The translations under genes and the position numbers were made by a program. A stretch of 64,000 nt of DNA from Rubripirellula tenax (GTDB taxonomy: Bacteria; Planctomycetota; Planctomycetia; Pirellulales; Pirellulaceae). The DNA lies in contig NZ_SJPW01000003.1 in NCBI RefSeq assembly GCF_007860125.1, positions 1,007,312-1,071,311 on the forward strand, in the 5' to 3' direction. How positions within the stretch are numbered: position 1 is the stretch's first letter; each line of letters starts with the position of its first letter. Below are positions 1 through 9,148 of the stretch, one piece after another. The notes under the pieces were generated by a model, which saw only the letters and a list, made by a program, of their open reading frames with translations, was not told where the DNA came from and ran no database searches.

Positions 1-2307
1 TACGGCATCGATCGCAACGATCCGTCGGTGATCTACATTCCCGAATCCGCGAAAGCTTCACTGGCTGATAAGTGCATCCAATGGACACGAGACGGTGAAG
101 AGCATCGCATTCCGCTGTTGCCTCGCAATATTTACATCGCGCCAAGCGGTTACAAAATCCAACTCGAAAAACACCCCAACGCTCCGTCATGGCGATTGAT
201 CGGGACCGTCGGCGAGGGCATCTTTTGCCACAAGCCCTGTACCGTCAGCGGCGGCGGAAAAAGCGAGATCAGCAAGAGTCTCCGCGACTACATGTTGTAC
301 GGTCCGATTTTTGTCGCCGATCACGAAAAGGATTTCGCTAAACTGGACGAGATCTTCGATCGCAATTACCAAGATCGATGGGACCCCAATACCGACGACA
401 AGCCGGTCTATAAAGATCGACCAAGCCGTAGCGTGCTGGGCCCCGAGCGCAGCCTCGGCAGCATGATTCAATTGCTGACACCACAGCCCAACTTCAGCCC
501 CGAATACAACGCTTGGTTGGCGACCATCCCGGACAACGTCTATGCGTTGGCGCTGATCATCAAGCGGTTCATCAGGCCCGGAATGGAAAAGGATTGGCGT
601 AGTTATTTTGGTGTCGATATCGTCAACGGCTCGCCGGGCCACGAGTTGAAAATCGGTGACCGTACGCTTGTGGGTACTTACCTACGGATCGGCTTGGATG
701 ATCAACGATGGCGAACGTTCAAATTGCGTCAGGACTTTATCGCGGCCGACAAAGTCCAACGCGAAGACGACATCAGCTGCAGCGTCGTCGTGCCGGCCAG
801 TCGGGTCGATCAAGTCGGTGCGGGCGTGCCCGTCGCGGGCAGCTACAAGTTTGTCGAGAACTGCGAATTTCGTTTGTTCCAGCGTCCCGATGATGCCATC
901 CACCGCGGTTTGGACAAACAGACCGAATGGGACTTGTCTCAACCGGGCAGCTTCATTAGCAACTTCCAAGCACTGCCGACGGAAATGGCTCGCGACTTGG
1001 TCGAAGACGCGATCGAGTTCGACAAATACAGTCCGCCGATGAAAGACTTGCTGCTTCGTGCTGCCAAACAAAAAGACGGTTTCGTCGTCAGCACCGCGCA
1101 CCCACGCCTTTTGCCCGACGGTTCGCGCACGACCAATCCACGTTATTTGCAAAACCGCCCCGACATGGTCAACGCCCGCGATACCTATGTCGCGATGCGT
1201 GGTATGCAGTTGCACCGGAAGTTAGCCGAAGGCGCCCCGGTTCATGCGCCCGTCGGATCGGTCTTGAGCGGTCGTCGCAACAATCCGCCCGAAGCGGAAA
1301 AAGGAATTCGTTCGCTGGCGGTTTACTCGCCGCTGCACTATCAGGAACTTCCCGAATTGGTGATGGATTATGTCTGTTCGCTGACCGGCAAAAGCCCCAG
1401 CACAACGGGTGCGGGCAGCGAAGGAGCGTTGACCAAGGGGCCGTTCAACGCGTTGATGCCATCGATCGATTTGAACTCGATGGTTGTGTCGATGATCTTG
1501 ACCGAGCTTGCCGGTTTCAGCACGCCGGCCGGTCACATCGGACCCAAGTTCGCCATCGGACACGACATCTCGCTTTTGATTCCCGAAGTGTGGTGTCGAA
1601 TGGGACCCGAGGAACGCGATCCCAAAGCCTTGATCAAATCCAAAATGATGGAAAAGGTCGAAGACTTTGAAGTCGACGGCGTCGCGATCCCTGCCAGCCG
1701 ATTGGGTTACCGAATCACTCGCAAGTTCGTGCGAACCTATTTGGGGCGGATCTTTGACAATCCTGCCAAAGTGTTCCCCGATGAATTGTTGAAACCCGAA
1801 CTGCAAGATCCCGCATCGTTCGCGGACGGAATCCTGCACATCGCCGAGGCTCAAAAACGCGTGGCACTGCAATACATGTCCGACGGTGGATACGAATTGG
1901 CGTGCCCGCCGCTGCAGGCTGTTTTGAGCATCATGGCGTATGGCGAATACGAAGGAAAATCGATCACGGACCCCGAAGTTCGTAGCCTTTTCTCGCGAGA
2001 CGCAATGCTGCAGAGTGATTGGTACAAACGTCGGCTCGTCACCAAACAGGATCGCGACCTCAGCCATTGGAAGTCGTTCGAGCAACGCCTGACGGCGGTG
2101 ATCGCCGAATTGTCCGACGGTGCAATGTCAGCGGCGGAGAAAGCAGAGACGGCGGAAATGAGTGAACGATTGCAGTTCGTCCGTGACCGCATCAACGAAG
2201 TCTCGTCCCCGGGATATCAGGAGTCGCTCGTCGGCACCCTGGGCGCCGACCCGATGCAACCTTCGTTGACCGACAAATCGATGATCAACAAACTGGCCGG
2301 CGTTTGA
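1..2307 (+). CDS. PPi-dependent phosphoenolpyruvate carboxykinase, C-terminal part (partial)
   Basis: The frame is open at base 1, so the N-terminal part (roughly the first third, judged from a family length near 1100 residues) lies outside the window; 768 codons are visible. Family (established knowledge): PPi-type PEPCK, EC 4.1.1.38, a cytosolic enzyme converting phosphoenolpyruvate + CO2 + Pi to oxaloacetate + PPi, unrelated in length to ATP- or GTP-PEPCK. Sequence seen: HKPCTVSGGGKSEISKS, RSLGSMIQLLTP, QRPDDAIHRG, NPPEAEKG, LHYQELPELVMDY followed by TGKSPSTTGAGSEGALTKG, and a C-terminal ESLVGTLG. These agree with my recollection of the Propionibacterium enzyme. It stands alone, convergent with nagA, with a palindromic repeat between them. 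Confidence 0.82.
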   Translation, partial: YGIDRNDPSVIYIPESAKASLADKCIQWTRDGEEHRIPLLPRNIYIAPSGYKIQLEKHPNAPSWRLIGTVGEGIFCHKPCTVSGGGKSEISKSLRDYMLYGPIFVADHEKDFAKLDEIFDRNYQDRWDPNTDDKPVYKDRPSRSVLGPERSLGSMIQLLTPQPNFSPEYNAWLATIPDNVYALALIIKRFIRPGMEKDWRSYFGVDIVNGSPGHELKIGDRTLVGTYLRIGLDDQRWRTFKLRQDFIAADKVQREDDISCSVVVPASRVDQVGAGVPVAGSYKFVENCEFRLFQRPDDAIHRGLDKQTEWDLSQPGSFISNFQALPTEMARDLVEDAIEFDKYSPPMKDLLLRAAKQKDGFVVSTAHPRLLPDGSRTTNPRYLQNRPDMVNARDTYVAMRGMQLHRKLAEGAPVHAPVGSVLSGRRNNPPEAEKGIRSLAVYSPLHYQELPELVMDYVCSLTGKSPSTTGAGSEGALTKGPFNALMPSIDLNSMVVSMILTELAGFSTPAGHIGPKFAIGHDISLLIPEVWCRMGPEERDPKALIKSKMMEKVEDFEVDGVAIPASRLGYRITRKFVRTYLGRIFDNPAKVFPDELLKPELQDPASFADGILHIAEAQKRVALQYMSDGGYELACPPLQAVLSIMAYGEYEGKSITDPEVRSLFSRDAMLQSDWYKRRLVTKQDRDLSHWKSFEQRLTAVIAELSDGAMSAAEKAETAEMSERLQFVRDRINEVSSPGYQESLVGTLGADPMQPSLTDKSMINKLAGV

Positions 2308-2379
2308 TTGTGACGGCTCGATAGAAAGCGTCCCTGTACAACTCGGATGCCCCGTTCGGCACTGGGCATTCGAGTCTAT

Positions 2380-2475
2380 CAGCCTGTTGAAAAAGGGGCT
2401 TGACCCTCTCCGACGTTTCGAATTCACAACGTTTCAGCAATGTCTCCAAAGGTCAGGCCCCTTTTCAACAGGTTG
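2380..2475. repeat. Palindromic repeat element, copy 1
   Basis: About 96 bp with terminal inverted arms: cagcctgttgaaaaagggg at the left and ccccttttcaacaggttg at the right. The interior contains ccgacgtttcgaattcaca. A second copy with the same arms and interior lies at 29719-29825. Copy 1 sits between the stop codons of two convergent genes, so its transcript could fold and act as a bidirectional terminator. No coding capacity or transposase is present; it resembles a REP/MITE-like element. Confidence 0.8.
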
Positions 2476-2505
2476 CTATGGGAATCGGGGGCAGTTTGTA
2501 TGATG

Positions 2506-3420
2506 TTATCTGGTGAAAAGCAGGCGGTGCGGATTGTCCTGCGTCCATCGTTTCACCTGTGTCTCTGAAGCGCCGATTCGGTGCATCAGGATCTGCCCCA
2601 TCTTGGGCATCGTTGTCGCACAGCCTGCAAAATGGGTGCGGTCGGCCGACCATGCGGCGCCGTCGTCGGTGACTTCAACCGTTTGGTCGCCCAGTGAGTA
2701 GTTTCCAGGGCCGAGTCCGGCCGCACTGATGGCGTCGGTGACAATGATGATCCGGTCGTCCGGAACGCACTTGAAATAGTTTCCCAGGGCAAAGTCGGGG
2801 ACGTGATGTCCGTCAGCGATGAACGAGATGAACAAGCGATCGCTGCGAGCGAGGACCCGTTGGATGATGTTGTCGTGGCGGGGCAGCGATGCCGGGCATC
2901 CGTTGCCCAAATGTGTGTACAACGCCAATCCAGCATCGATGGCCGCATCAAGTTCCTCAGCGGATGCGTCGGAGTGACCGCCAGCAACAACGATGCCTTG
3001 ATCGGTCAAGTGCCCCGTGACGCCGCCGCCCGGGTCGGACTCCGGTGCAAGCGTTAGCATTTTGATGTGGCCACGGCCGGCCCCGACAAGTCGATCGGCA
3101 ACGTCCGCGTTGGCGGGGACGACAGCGGACTTCGGGTGAGCACCGACATAACCATCGACGGGGCTGATGAAGGGACCTTCGATGTGAATGCCCGCGATAA
3201 TACGTCTGACTTCATCGACTTCATCCATCGCTCGCGCGATGCGGTCGATCCTGGCAATCATCGTGTCGATCGGCGCGGTGATGATGGTCGCTAAAATTTG
3301 GTCGACGCCGTCGTTGGCGAGTCGTCGGCAGACCCGCACAAAATCGGCATCGTCCAACGAATCGGCATTGAAATCGACGCCCGCGTACCCGTTGACTTGA
3401 AGATCGAAATAGCCGGTCAT
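2506..3420 (-). CDS. nagA: N-acetylglucosamine-6-phosphate deacetylase
   Basis: Removes the acetyl group from GlcNAc-6-P in the cytoplasm, feeding NagB. Amidohydrolase fold residues visible: HIEGPF (79-84) with the metal-binding Glu, His149 in GGHSDA, His170 in THLGNG, DGHH (203-206) and catalytic Asp229 in VTDA. The opening FDLQVNGYAGVDFN matches the E. coli-like form of the first metal-site strand. At 304 residues it is shorter than the usual 370-390: it begins directly at that strand and stops after the catalytic barrel, so most of the flanking beta-sandwich domain is missing at both ends. Its ATG overlaps the nagB stop (ATGA), so the two are translationally coupled. Confidence 0.88.
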   Translation of the reverse strand: MTGYFDLQVNGYAGVDFNADSLDDADFVRVCRRLANDGVDQILATIITAPIDTMIARIDRIARAMDEVDEVRRIIAGIHIEGPFISPVDGYVGAHPKSAVVPANADVADRLVGAGRGHIKMLTLAPESDPGGGVTGHLTDQGIVVAGGHSDASAEELDAAIDAGLALYTHLGNGCPASLPRHDNIIQRVLARSDRLFISFIADGHHVPDFALGNYFKCVPDDRIIIVTDAISAAGLGPGNYSLGDQTVEVTDDGAAWSADRTHFAGCATTMPKMGQILMHRIGASETQVKRWTQDNPHRLLFTR

Positions 3421-4181
3421 GCGACACGTTCCAATTCGGATCGGGTGTCGGAGCGGAGACTCGCCGAAGACGCTTCGTCAATCACCAGTATCGTGTTTGC
3501 GTGCCGTTTCAGGACACTCGCGGGGACATCCGGTGTGATCGGGCCTTCGATTGTGGCTGCGACGGCGACGGCCTTTTGCGAATCGGGGACGCTGCAGTAG
3601 ATCTTTGCTGACTTTAGAATCTGTGACACGGACATGCTGATCGCATGCGTCGGAACGTCTTCCAATGAAGCGAACCAACCTTCACCGACCTGTTGCATTC
3701 GGCACGGTTGGTCCAGTTCGACGCAGAGGTAGGGTTCCGTCGTCTCGAAATCGGCGGGCGGATCGTTGAACGCTAGGTGCCCGTTTTCACCGATGCCAAC
3801 AAGGGCAACATCGATACGAGTTTTTGCGATCAATGGACTGACTCTTGCGATCGTTGCCGCGGGGTCTTGGTCGCCGTAGAGAAACTGAAAATCGGCAAGC
3901 TTGACGAGGTCAACGAATCGTTCCTTCAGATAGCGACAGAACGAAGCCGGGTGGTCGGGCGAGAGACCCGCGTATTCGTCCAAGTGGAATCCGTACACGC
4001 GTGTCCAGTCGATGTCTGTGGCTTGAACCAAGTTCGAAAGCACTTCGAACTGCGAGGCTCCGGTGGCGACGATCAGATTCGCCGATCCATAGCGTTGGAT
4101 TGCGGATCGCAGGTCTTCCGCTGCGCGACTTGCCACGATACGCCCCATCGTGTCCCGGTTGCTCGTTAAAATCGTTTGCAT
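3417..4181 (-). CDS. nagB: Glucosamine-6-phosphate deaminase
   Basis: Converts glucosamine-6-P to fructose-6-P + ammonia in the cytoplasm; first gene of a nagB-nagA operon for amino-sugar catabolism. 254 residues, the usual length. Visible motifs: ATGAS (39-43, phosphate loop), GFHLDEY with Asp68, and GIGENGHLAFNDP (129-141) with His135. Asn133 stands where E. coli has the ring-opening Asp and Asp140 where E. coli has Glu, a combination I recall from other NagB-like family members. Transcribed divergently from the hydrolase gene at 4227 with only 45 bp between. Confidence 0.87.
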   Translation of the reverse strand: MQTILTSNRDTMGRIVASRAAEDLRSAIQRYGSANLIVATGASQFEVLSNLVQATDIDWTRVYGFHLDEYAGLSPDHPASFCRYLKERFVDLVKLADFQFLYGDQDPAATIARVSPLIAKTRIDVALVGIGENGHLAFNDPPADFETTEPYLCVELDQPCRMQQVGEGWFASLEDVPTHAISMSVSQILKSAKIYCSVPDSQKAVAVAATIEGPITPDVPASVLKRHANTILVIDEASSASLRSDTRSELERVA

Positions 4182-4226
4182 GTCAGGTCATTCGATGTGG
4201 TGGAATCGTACGGAAATAGGTGAAGC
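4182..4226. promoter_or_regulatory. Divergent promoter region, nagBA / secreted hydrolase
   Basis: 45 bp between the start codons of nagB (minus) and the hydrolase gene (plus). Any promoters must overlap this space or lie inside the genes. A purine-rich ggtgaag just before 4227 can serve as the ribosome binding site of the plus-strand gene. I see no clear operator palindrome. Confidence 0.4.
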
Positions 4227-6440
4227 ATGAGTCGTCAGATCTTAATAGTTTTCGCATTGGGATGGTGTTCGCTTGCGACGCTTTGTGCGGATGAACCCCA
4301 TTCGGATGCCGCTGAAAGTGTCGGCGGAATGATCCGAGTCTTGCCATCGGGAAAGCGTCCCCATGATGCTCGGCTGGGCGAACTGAAAACGCTCAATGGG
4401 CATTTTCCTTTCGCCGTACCGGCCAACCCCGCCCAGTGGTATTCGCGGGCCGAGTCACTTCGTCGCCGGGTTTTGGTGGCGACGGGGTTGTGGCCGATGC
4501 CGGAGCGAGCACCGATTCACGCGACCATCTACGGCAAGGTCCAACGCGACGGATTCACAGTCGAGAAAGTTTCCTTCGAAAGCCTGCCCGGCCATTTCGT
4601 AACGGGTCTGTTGTTTCGTCCATCGGATTCCAGTCTCGCGAAACGCCCAGGGGTCTTGTCGCCTCATGGCCATGGCGGACGCAATCAAGCATTCACTGAC
4701 GATGAACTGGCCACGCAATTGAACAGCGGCGGTGAGCACTTCGCCGCATCGGGCCGAACGCCCAAATTGGCTCGCTGCGCACAGTTGGCTCGGATGGGGT
4801 GCGTGACCTTCATCTTCGACATGCTTGGCTATTGCGATTCGGTGCAGATCCCATTCGAGGTCGCCCATCGTCACGCGGACGTGCGGCCGGTGGAAACCGA
4901 AAGCACTGACGACGCGTGGGTCTTCTACAGTCCTCAAGCGGATCTGCGATTGCAATCCGTCATGGGGCTGCAAACTTTCAACGCGATCCGTTCCCTCGAT
5001 TTTCTAGCATCGCTGCCGGACGTCGACGCCGATCGGTTGGCCGTCACCGGCGGCAGCGGCGGTGGCACCCAATCGATCCTGTTGGGTGCGATCGATGATC
5101 GAATCAAAGTCTCGTTCCCCAACGGCATGGTTTCCACATCGATGCAGGGCGGGTGTTACTGCGAGAATTGCAACCTGCTGCGGATCGGAACGGGGAACGT
5201 TGAGCTAGCCGCGCTGATGGCGCCTCGTCCCCAAGCGATGACGGCCGCCAACGATTGGACATCGGCGATGATGACAGACGGCTATCCGCAATTGAAATGG
5301 TTGTACGCGATGGTCGGTAACGCTGACGATGTTCATTGTCGACCGCTGCTGCAGTTTCCCCACAACTATAACTACGTCACTCGTGCGACGATGTATTCGT
5401 GGTTCAATCGACACTTGTCGCTGGGCTTGGATGAACCGATCGTCGAGGGCGACTTCACTCCGCTAAGCGTCGCCGAGACGACGGTTTGGGACGACGAACA
5501 TCGGGCGCCCACATCCGTTGGGCCCCAGCACGAACGAGCCATTTGTCGATGGTGGGATCAGCAATCCAGAACCATGCCGGGAATTGGGATGTCGATAGCG
5601 GGTGACAACTTGAGCGAGTTTCGATCGGTCGTCGGCGCCGCATGGCAAACGATGATCGATGGTGAACTGCCGATCGACGTTCGCTATCGTGAAGTCCGTT
5701 CGCAGCAGCGTGGCGGTTTGAATTTTTCGATGGGGTTGGTGACCGCTCCCGCTCGGGGCGTCGAGTTGCCGGTGGTCATTATCCGAAGCGAATCGGGGGC
5801 ATCGGCAACCGGTCGAGTGGTCGTGTGGACAGACGGGCTTGGCAAGTCGGCGATTTTAAAACAGTTGACTGACTCGCGTTCGTTGCTTCGCCAGATCGTT
5901 GCCAAGGGTGACACCGTTTTGTTGCCGGACTTGTTCGAACAAGGCGAATTTCGCGACGACGGCGTGCCTCTGGATCGACAGCGCCGCGTCGACGATGCAC
6001 GAGCCTATTCGGCTTTCACGTTGGGCTACAACCCGACGCTGGTTGCCCATCGAAGTAGTGACTTGCTGGCCATCATCAAGTACGCCAAGCAAGTCGGTGC
6101 CGACCAAGTCGTGATGATCGCCACCGGCGGTTCAGCCTCTTACGCGGCGTTGGCGGCTGCGATTGCCGGTAACGTCGTCGATCATGCAATCATCGATACG
6201 CAGGGGTTTCGTTTTGCAGCGATCGACGATTGGCAAGACGCAAACTTTGTCCCCGGCGCAGTCAAGTACGGAGACATGCCAGCCATTCTCGCGCTTCGCG
6301 CCCCGCACCGTTTGACGGTCATCGGCGAAAGAGATTTGCCGGTGCTCGTCGAGCAAGTTTTTAAGGCCGCCGGCGCATCTAAAAGTGTCGATTCAAAGGC
6401 GAATGTCGATGCGAATTTGATCGAAGAGTTCCATCGGTAA
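4227..6440 (+). CDS. Secreted alpha/beta hydrolase, acetyl-xylan-esterase-like
   Basis: 737 residues with a Sec signal peptide (MSRQILIVFALGWCSLATLCA). First domain: an alpha/beta hydrolase of the dienelactone hydrolase / acetyl xylan esterase type, with SPHGHGG (oxyanion region) near residue 147 and the nucleophile elbow TGGSGGG near 274-280, followed by CYCENC and LMAPRPQAM (strand before the catalytic Asp). The C-terminal ~280 residues look like a second, degenerate hydrolase fold: IATGGSASYAAL has the shape of a nucleophile elbow. Likely removes ester groups from a polysaccharide or related substrate outside the cytoplasm; the substrate cannot be read from sequence. Such double-domain esterases are frequent in planctomycetes. 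Confidence 0.72.
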   Translation: MSRQILIVFALGWCSLATLCADEPHSDAAESVGGMIRVLPSGKRPHDARLGELKTLNGHFPFAVPANPAQWYSRAESLRRRVLVATGLWPMPERAPIHATIYGKVQRDGFTVEKVSFESLPGHFVTGLLFRPSDSSLAKRPGVLSPHGHGGRNQAFTDDELATQLNSGGEHFAASGRTPKLARCAQLARMGCVTFIFDMLGYCDSVQIPFEVAHRHADVRPVETESTDDAWVFYSPQADLRLQSVMGLQTFNAIRSLDFLASLPDVDADRLAVTGGSGGGTQSILLGAIDDRIKVSFPNGMVSTSMQGGCYCENCNLLRIGTGNVELAALMAPRPQAMTAANDWTSAMMTDGYPQLKWLYAMVGNADDVHCRPLLQFPHNYNYVTRATMYSWFNRHLSLGLDEPIVEGDFTPLSVAETTVWDDEHRAPTSVGPQHERAICRWWDQQSRTMPGIGMSIAGDNLSEFRSVVGAAWQTMIDGELPIDVRYREVRSQQRGGLNFSMGLVTAPARGVELPVVIIRSESGASATGRVVVWTDGLGKSAILKQLTDSRSLLRQIVAKGDTVLLPDLFEQGEFRDDGVPLDRQRRVDDARAYSAFTLGYNPTLVAHRSSDLLAIIKYAKQVGADQVVMIATGGSASYAALAAAIAGNVVDHAIIDTQGFRFAAIDDWQDANFVPGAVKYGDMPAILALRAPHRLTVIGERDLPVLVEQVFKAAGASKSVDSKANVDANLIEEFHR

Positions 6441-6680
6441 CCGGTGGCCCGATGTGGCACCGCGGCTCCGCTCGCGGGATGGATACTGCAAAGCAGTGTT
6501 CGAACAGAAGTTGCGAGACGCGCGAGGAATTTTCGGTCGGAGACACCGGTAGCGATTCTCGTGAAAATCATTGCTCCGCAACTAGCTCGATTCAAGACCT
6601 TGAAAAGATATCCGGAAACATCGAACCGCGGCAATCAGCCACAACGTTCGCTCTTCTCGGTCGAGCGATTGTTTGAGACT

Positions 6681-7268
6681 CTAACGCACCATCGTTCCGA
6701 GCGACCGATGGCGACGCTTATGCCGGACTGCGAACCAACCGATCAACAAGAAGCACGCTGCTATCGAAGAAGGTTCTGGTACTGCCGACAGAGTAATCGT
6801 GTCTCCACTGCCATTGACGGTCCAAACATACGGAGCCGAAACGTTGTCCACGCCGAGACTGTTAAAAGTCTGTCCTTGAAATGTCAGCGAGCCCGAAATT
6901 TGCGAATTGTTGACGTAGTTTCGCGGCATCGTAATCGCAGAGCTAGAGACACTTAATGGATCACCTAGAAACTGGCTTCCCGGCGCTCTCCCCCCGCTGC
7001 CGAATATCTGAGATGTCGCAATTGCGGCACTATAGATCTCCGTTGCCGTGCCACCTGGTGACGCCAAACTAATGTCGCCACCAGACGGAGTGATGCCGCC
7101 AAAGCTGAACGAAAGGCCAGGTGAGCCAACTCCGCTGACGTCCAGGCTCCCACTATAGGCGAACACGACATTTCCCGCCGTTTCCTGCATCTGAATCAGA
7201 ATCGCAGCTTGCGTCGATGCCGTATCGAGGCAGATCAAAAACACAAAAGCAGCTAAGAACATTCGCAT
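6681..7268 (-). CDS. PEP-CTERM sorting domain protein
   Basis: 195 residues. I start it at 7268 because MRMFLAAFVFLICLDTASTQA is a typical Sec signal peptide and a ggggaa ribosome site precedes it; a frame extending to 7415 adds 49 residues of unlikely sequence. The mature part is Ser/Gly-rich and probably beta-stranded, without recognised catalytic residues. The end is a PEP-CTERM signal: VPEPSS, a hydrophobic segment, then RHKRRHR. Such tags are processed by an exosortase, giving surface or matrix display; no exosortase gene is in the window. Function unknown. It is convergent with the hydrolase at 4227 across 240 bp in which I see no clear structure. Confidence 0.8.
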   Translation of the reverse strand: MRMFLAAFVFLICLDTASTQAAILIQMQETAGNVVFAYSGSLDVSGVGSPGLSFSFGGITPSGGDISLASPGGTATEIYSAAIATSQIFGSGGRAPGSQFLGDPLSVSSSAITMPRNYVNNSQISGSLTFQGQTFNSLGVDNVSAPYVWTVNGSGDTITLSAVPEPSSIAACFLLIGWFAVRHKRRHRSLGTMVR

Positions 7269-7501
7269 ATTGATTCCCCGACGATAAACATTGACCAGCG
7301 GTGGGATCATAGTTGCAGCAATGTCCCGTTTCCACCAATTTCTGGGTGCAGAAAGGTCGATTCCTTGGGAAAAACGACTGCGGAGTATTGAGAATCGAAT
7401 TCGCAGACATTGCAAGCGAGTCGCTTGCGTTTGAAGAAACGCAGCTACAGATGCACGCAGTTGGACACCGAGGGCAAAACGTAGATGGTGCTCGAATGAG
7501 T

Positions 7502-9070
7502 CTAGACCGAGATGTCGCCGCGTCGAATCTTGTTTGCGCGATCACGAATTTCGTCCATCTCGGACGGTGACTTTCGCTCCAGGTTTTTGATCTGCATCAC
7601 CATGCGATGGTTCTTGGTGAATCGCTCTCGGTTTCGATCCAGAAAGTCCCAGTACAGCGTCGTGACGGGACATGCGTCGTCGCCGATGGCTTCGTTGTAC
7701 TTGTATCGGCACGTTTTGCAGTGATTGCTCATTTTGTTGATGTAATTGCCGCTCGCACAATACGGCTTCGTCGCCATCACACCACCATCACCGTGCTGGC
7801 TCATTCCCAATGCGTTGGGCAAACTGACCCAATCGACTGCGTCGGCGTACATCGCCATATGCCATTCATTGAATTTGGCGGGATGGACGCCCATCAACTG
7901 GGCGAATAAGCCCAGCACCATCAACCGCTGGATGTGGTGGGCGTACGCAGTATCGATCAGCAACCGCATTGCATCAGCGACGCATGCCATGTTGGTTCGC
8001 CCATCCCAATAGGAGCTCGGCACGTCTTGATCGAGATCACAATCGAGCGAATTGAGCGTCGCGTATTCGGGCATACGCGTCCAGTAAACGCCGCGAACAT
8101 ATTCACGCCATCCCAAAATTTGTCGAACGAATCCTTCCGTTGCAGCCAGCGGCGCGGTTCCATTTCGGTAGGCCGCGACGGCGGCGTCGACAACTTCGCG
8201 GGGGCTGAGCAAGTGCAAGTTGATCGCATTGGACAATCGCGAATGGTACAGGAACGTTTCGCCCGTCCACATCGCGTCTTGGTACTTTCCGAAATTCGCC
8301 AGCCGGTGTTCGATGAAGTCGGCGAGGTATCGGAGTGCCTGTTTGCGATTGACGGGTAAGTCGAACTGGTCGCACTTGCCAGGGTGATCGTTGAACCGGG
8401 CTTCGACCATCGTGATGACGTCGCGCGTGATCGCATCGGGTCGGAATGTCGGCGGAGAGGGGACGTCACCGGGGCCACCTTTGCCGAACTTGCCGCGGTT
8501 GTCTTTGTCGAAATTCCATTGGCCGCCTTCGGGGGCGCCATCGCTGTCCAGCAGCACTCGATGCTCTTCTCGCATCACGCGGTAAAAATTTTCCAGGACC
8601 ATCGACTTGCGACCGTCCGACCACTGGGCAAACCGATCGATCGAGCAATAGAAGTGTCGATCCTCGCGTACTTCCATCGCGACGTCGGCTTCGCGTGTGG
8701 TCGTTTCCAACGCCGCCAGAACGCGATGGTCACCCGGTTGGACGAGGATGATTTTTTCGAAGGCCTGTTCGGCGAGCGTTTCGGCAAGCAAGCTCGCAAA
8801 ACTGGTGGATCGAGCTTTCCGGCCATCGATGGGCAACTCGTGGTACAGCACCGTCTTTCCCGAACCACGAAGCTCATCGCGAAAATGCCTCATGGGCGAA
8901 AAGAAGGCGACCAATCGGGTTTTGTGGCACCAAACGTGGGTCGATTCGTCCTGGTTTTCAGCCATCCAAACTCGATCGCGTTGCTCGTCGAAATCCTCCA
9001 GCGCGGCCGAATCGTGATTGAGTTGGTCGCCCAAAACCAGGACGAGGTTGCGGAGTGTGTTCACGTGCAT
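7502..9070 (-). CDS. Photolyase / cryptochrome of the FeS-BCP (DPRP-like) type
   Basis: 522 residues, family-typical length. The N-terminal NLVLVLGDQLNHDSAAL and CHKTRLVAFFSPMRHF match the deoxyribodipyrimidine photolyase-related Rossmann domain; the C-terminal half has the FAD-binding helical domain (GWREYVRGVYW, SLPNALGMSQHGDGG). Four cysteines at 438, 451, 454 and 467 match the iron-sulfur ligands of the bacterial (6-4) photolyase group. Expected role: light-driven repair of (6-4) photoproducts, with FAD, a lumazine-type antenna and a [4Fe-4S] cluster. Cytoplasmic. Divergent from the hydrolase at 9149 with 78 bp between; monocistronic as far as I can see. Confidence 0.87.
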   Translation of the reverse strand: MHVNTLRNLVLVLGDQLNHDSAALEDFDEQRDRVWMAENQDESTHVWCHKTRLVAFFSPMRHFRDELRGSGKTVLYHELPIDGRKARSTSFASLLAETLAEQAFEKIILVQPGDHRVLAALETTTREADVAMEVREDRHFYCSIDRFAQWSDGRKSMVLENFYRVMREEHRVLLDSDGAPEGGQWNFDKDNRGKFGKGGPGDVPSPPTFRPDAITRDVITMVEARFNDHPGKCDQFDLPVNRKQALRYLADFIEHRLANFGKYQDAMWTGETFLYHSRLSNAINLHLLSPREVVDAAVAAYRNGTAPLAATEGFVRQILGWREYVRGVYWTRMPEYATLNSLDCDLDQDVPSSYWDGRTNMACVADAMRLLIDTAYAHHIQRLMVLGLFAQLMGVHPAKFNEWHMAMYADAVDWVSLPNALGMSQHGDGGVMATKPYCASGNYINKMSNHCKTCRYKYNEAIGDDACPVTTLYWDFLDRNRERFTKNHRMVMQIKNLERKSPSEMDEIRDRANKIRRGDISV

Positions 9071-9148
9071 TCAGATAGCGAAGAGTTGGCCGTGGCATCG
9101 TTGCGACGCGCGGCGTTATCGGATGTGTGACTTTAGGAGTATGCCAAG

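Noticed and set aside
6441..6680. Possible small gene in the gap between the hydrolase and the first PEP-CTERM gene.
   Set aside because: The only frame runs on antisense through the PEP-CTERM gene and has no ribosome site or recognisable motif.
8384..9130. Long open frame (248 codons) antisense to the photolyase gene.
   Set aside because: It lies almost wholly opposite a gene with clear family motifs; its residues look like reverse-complement codon bias and match no family.
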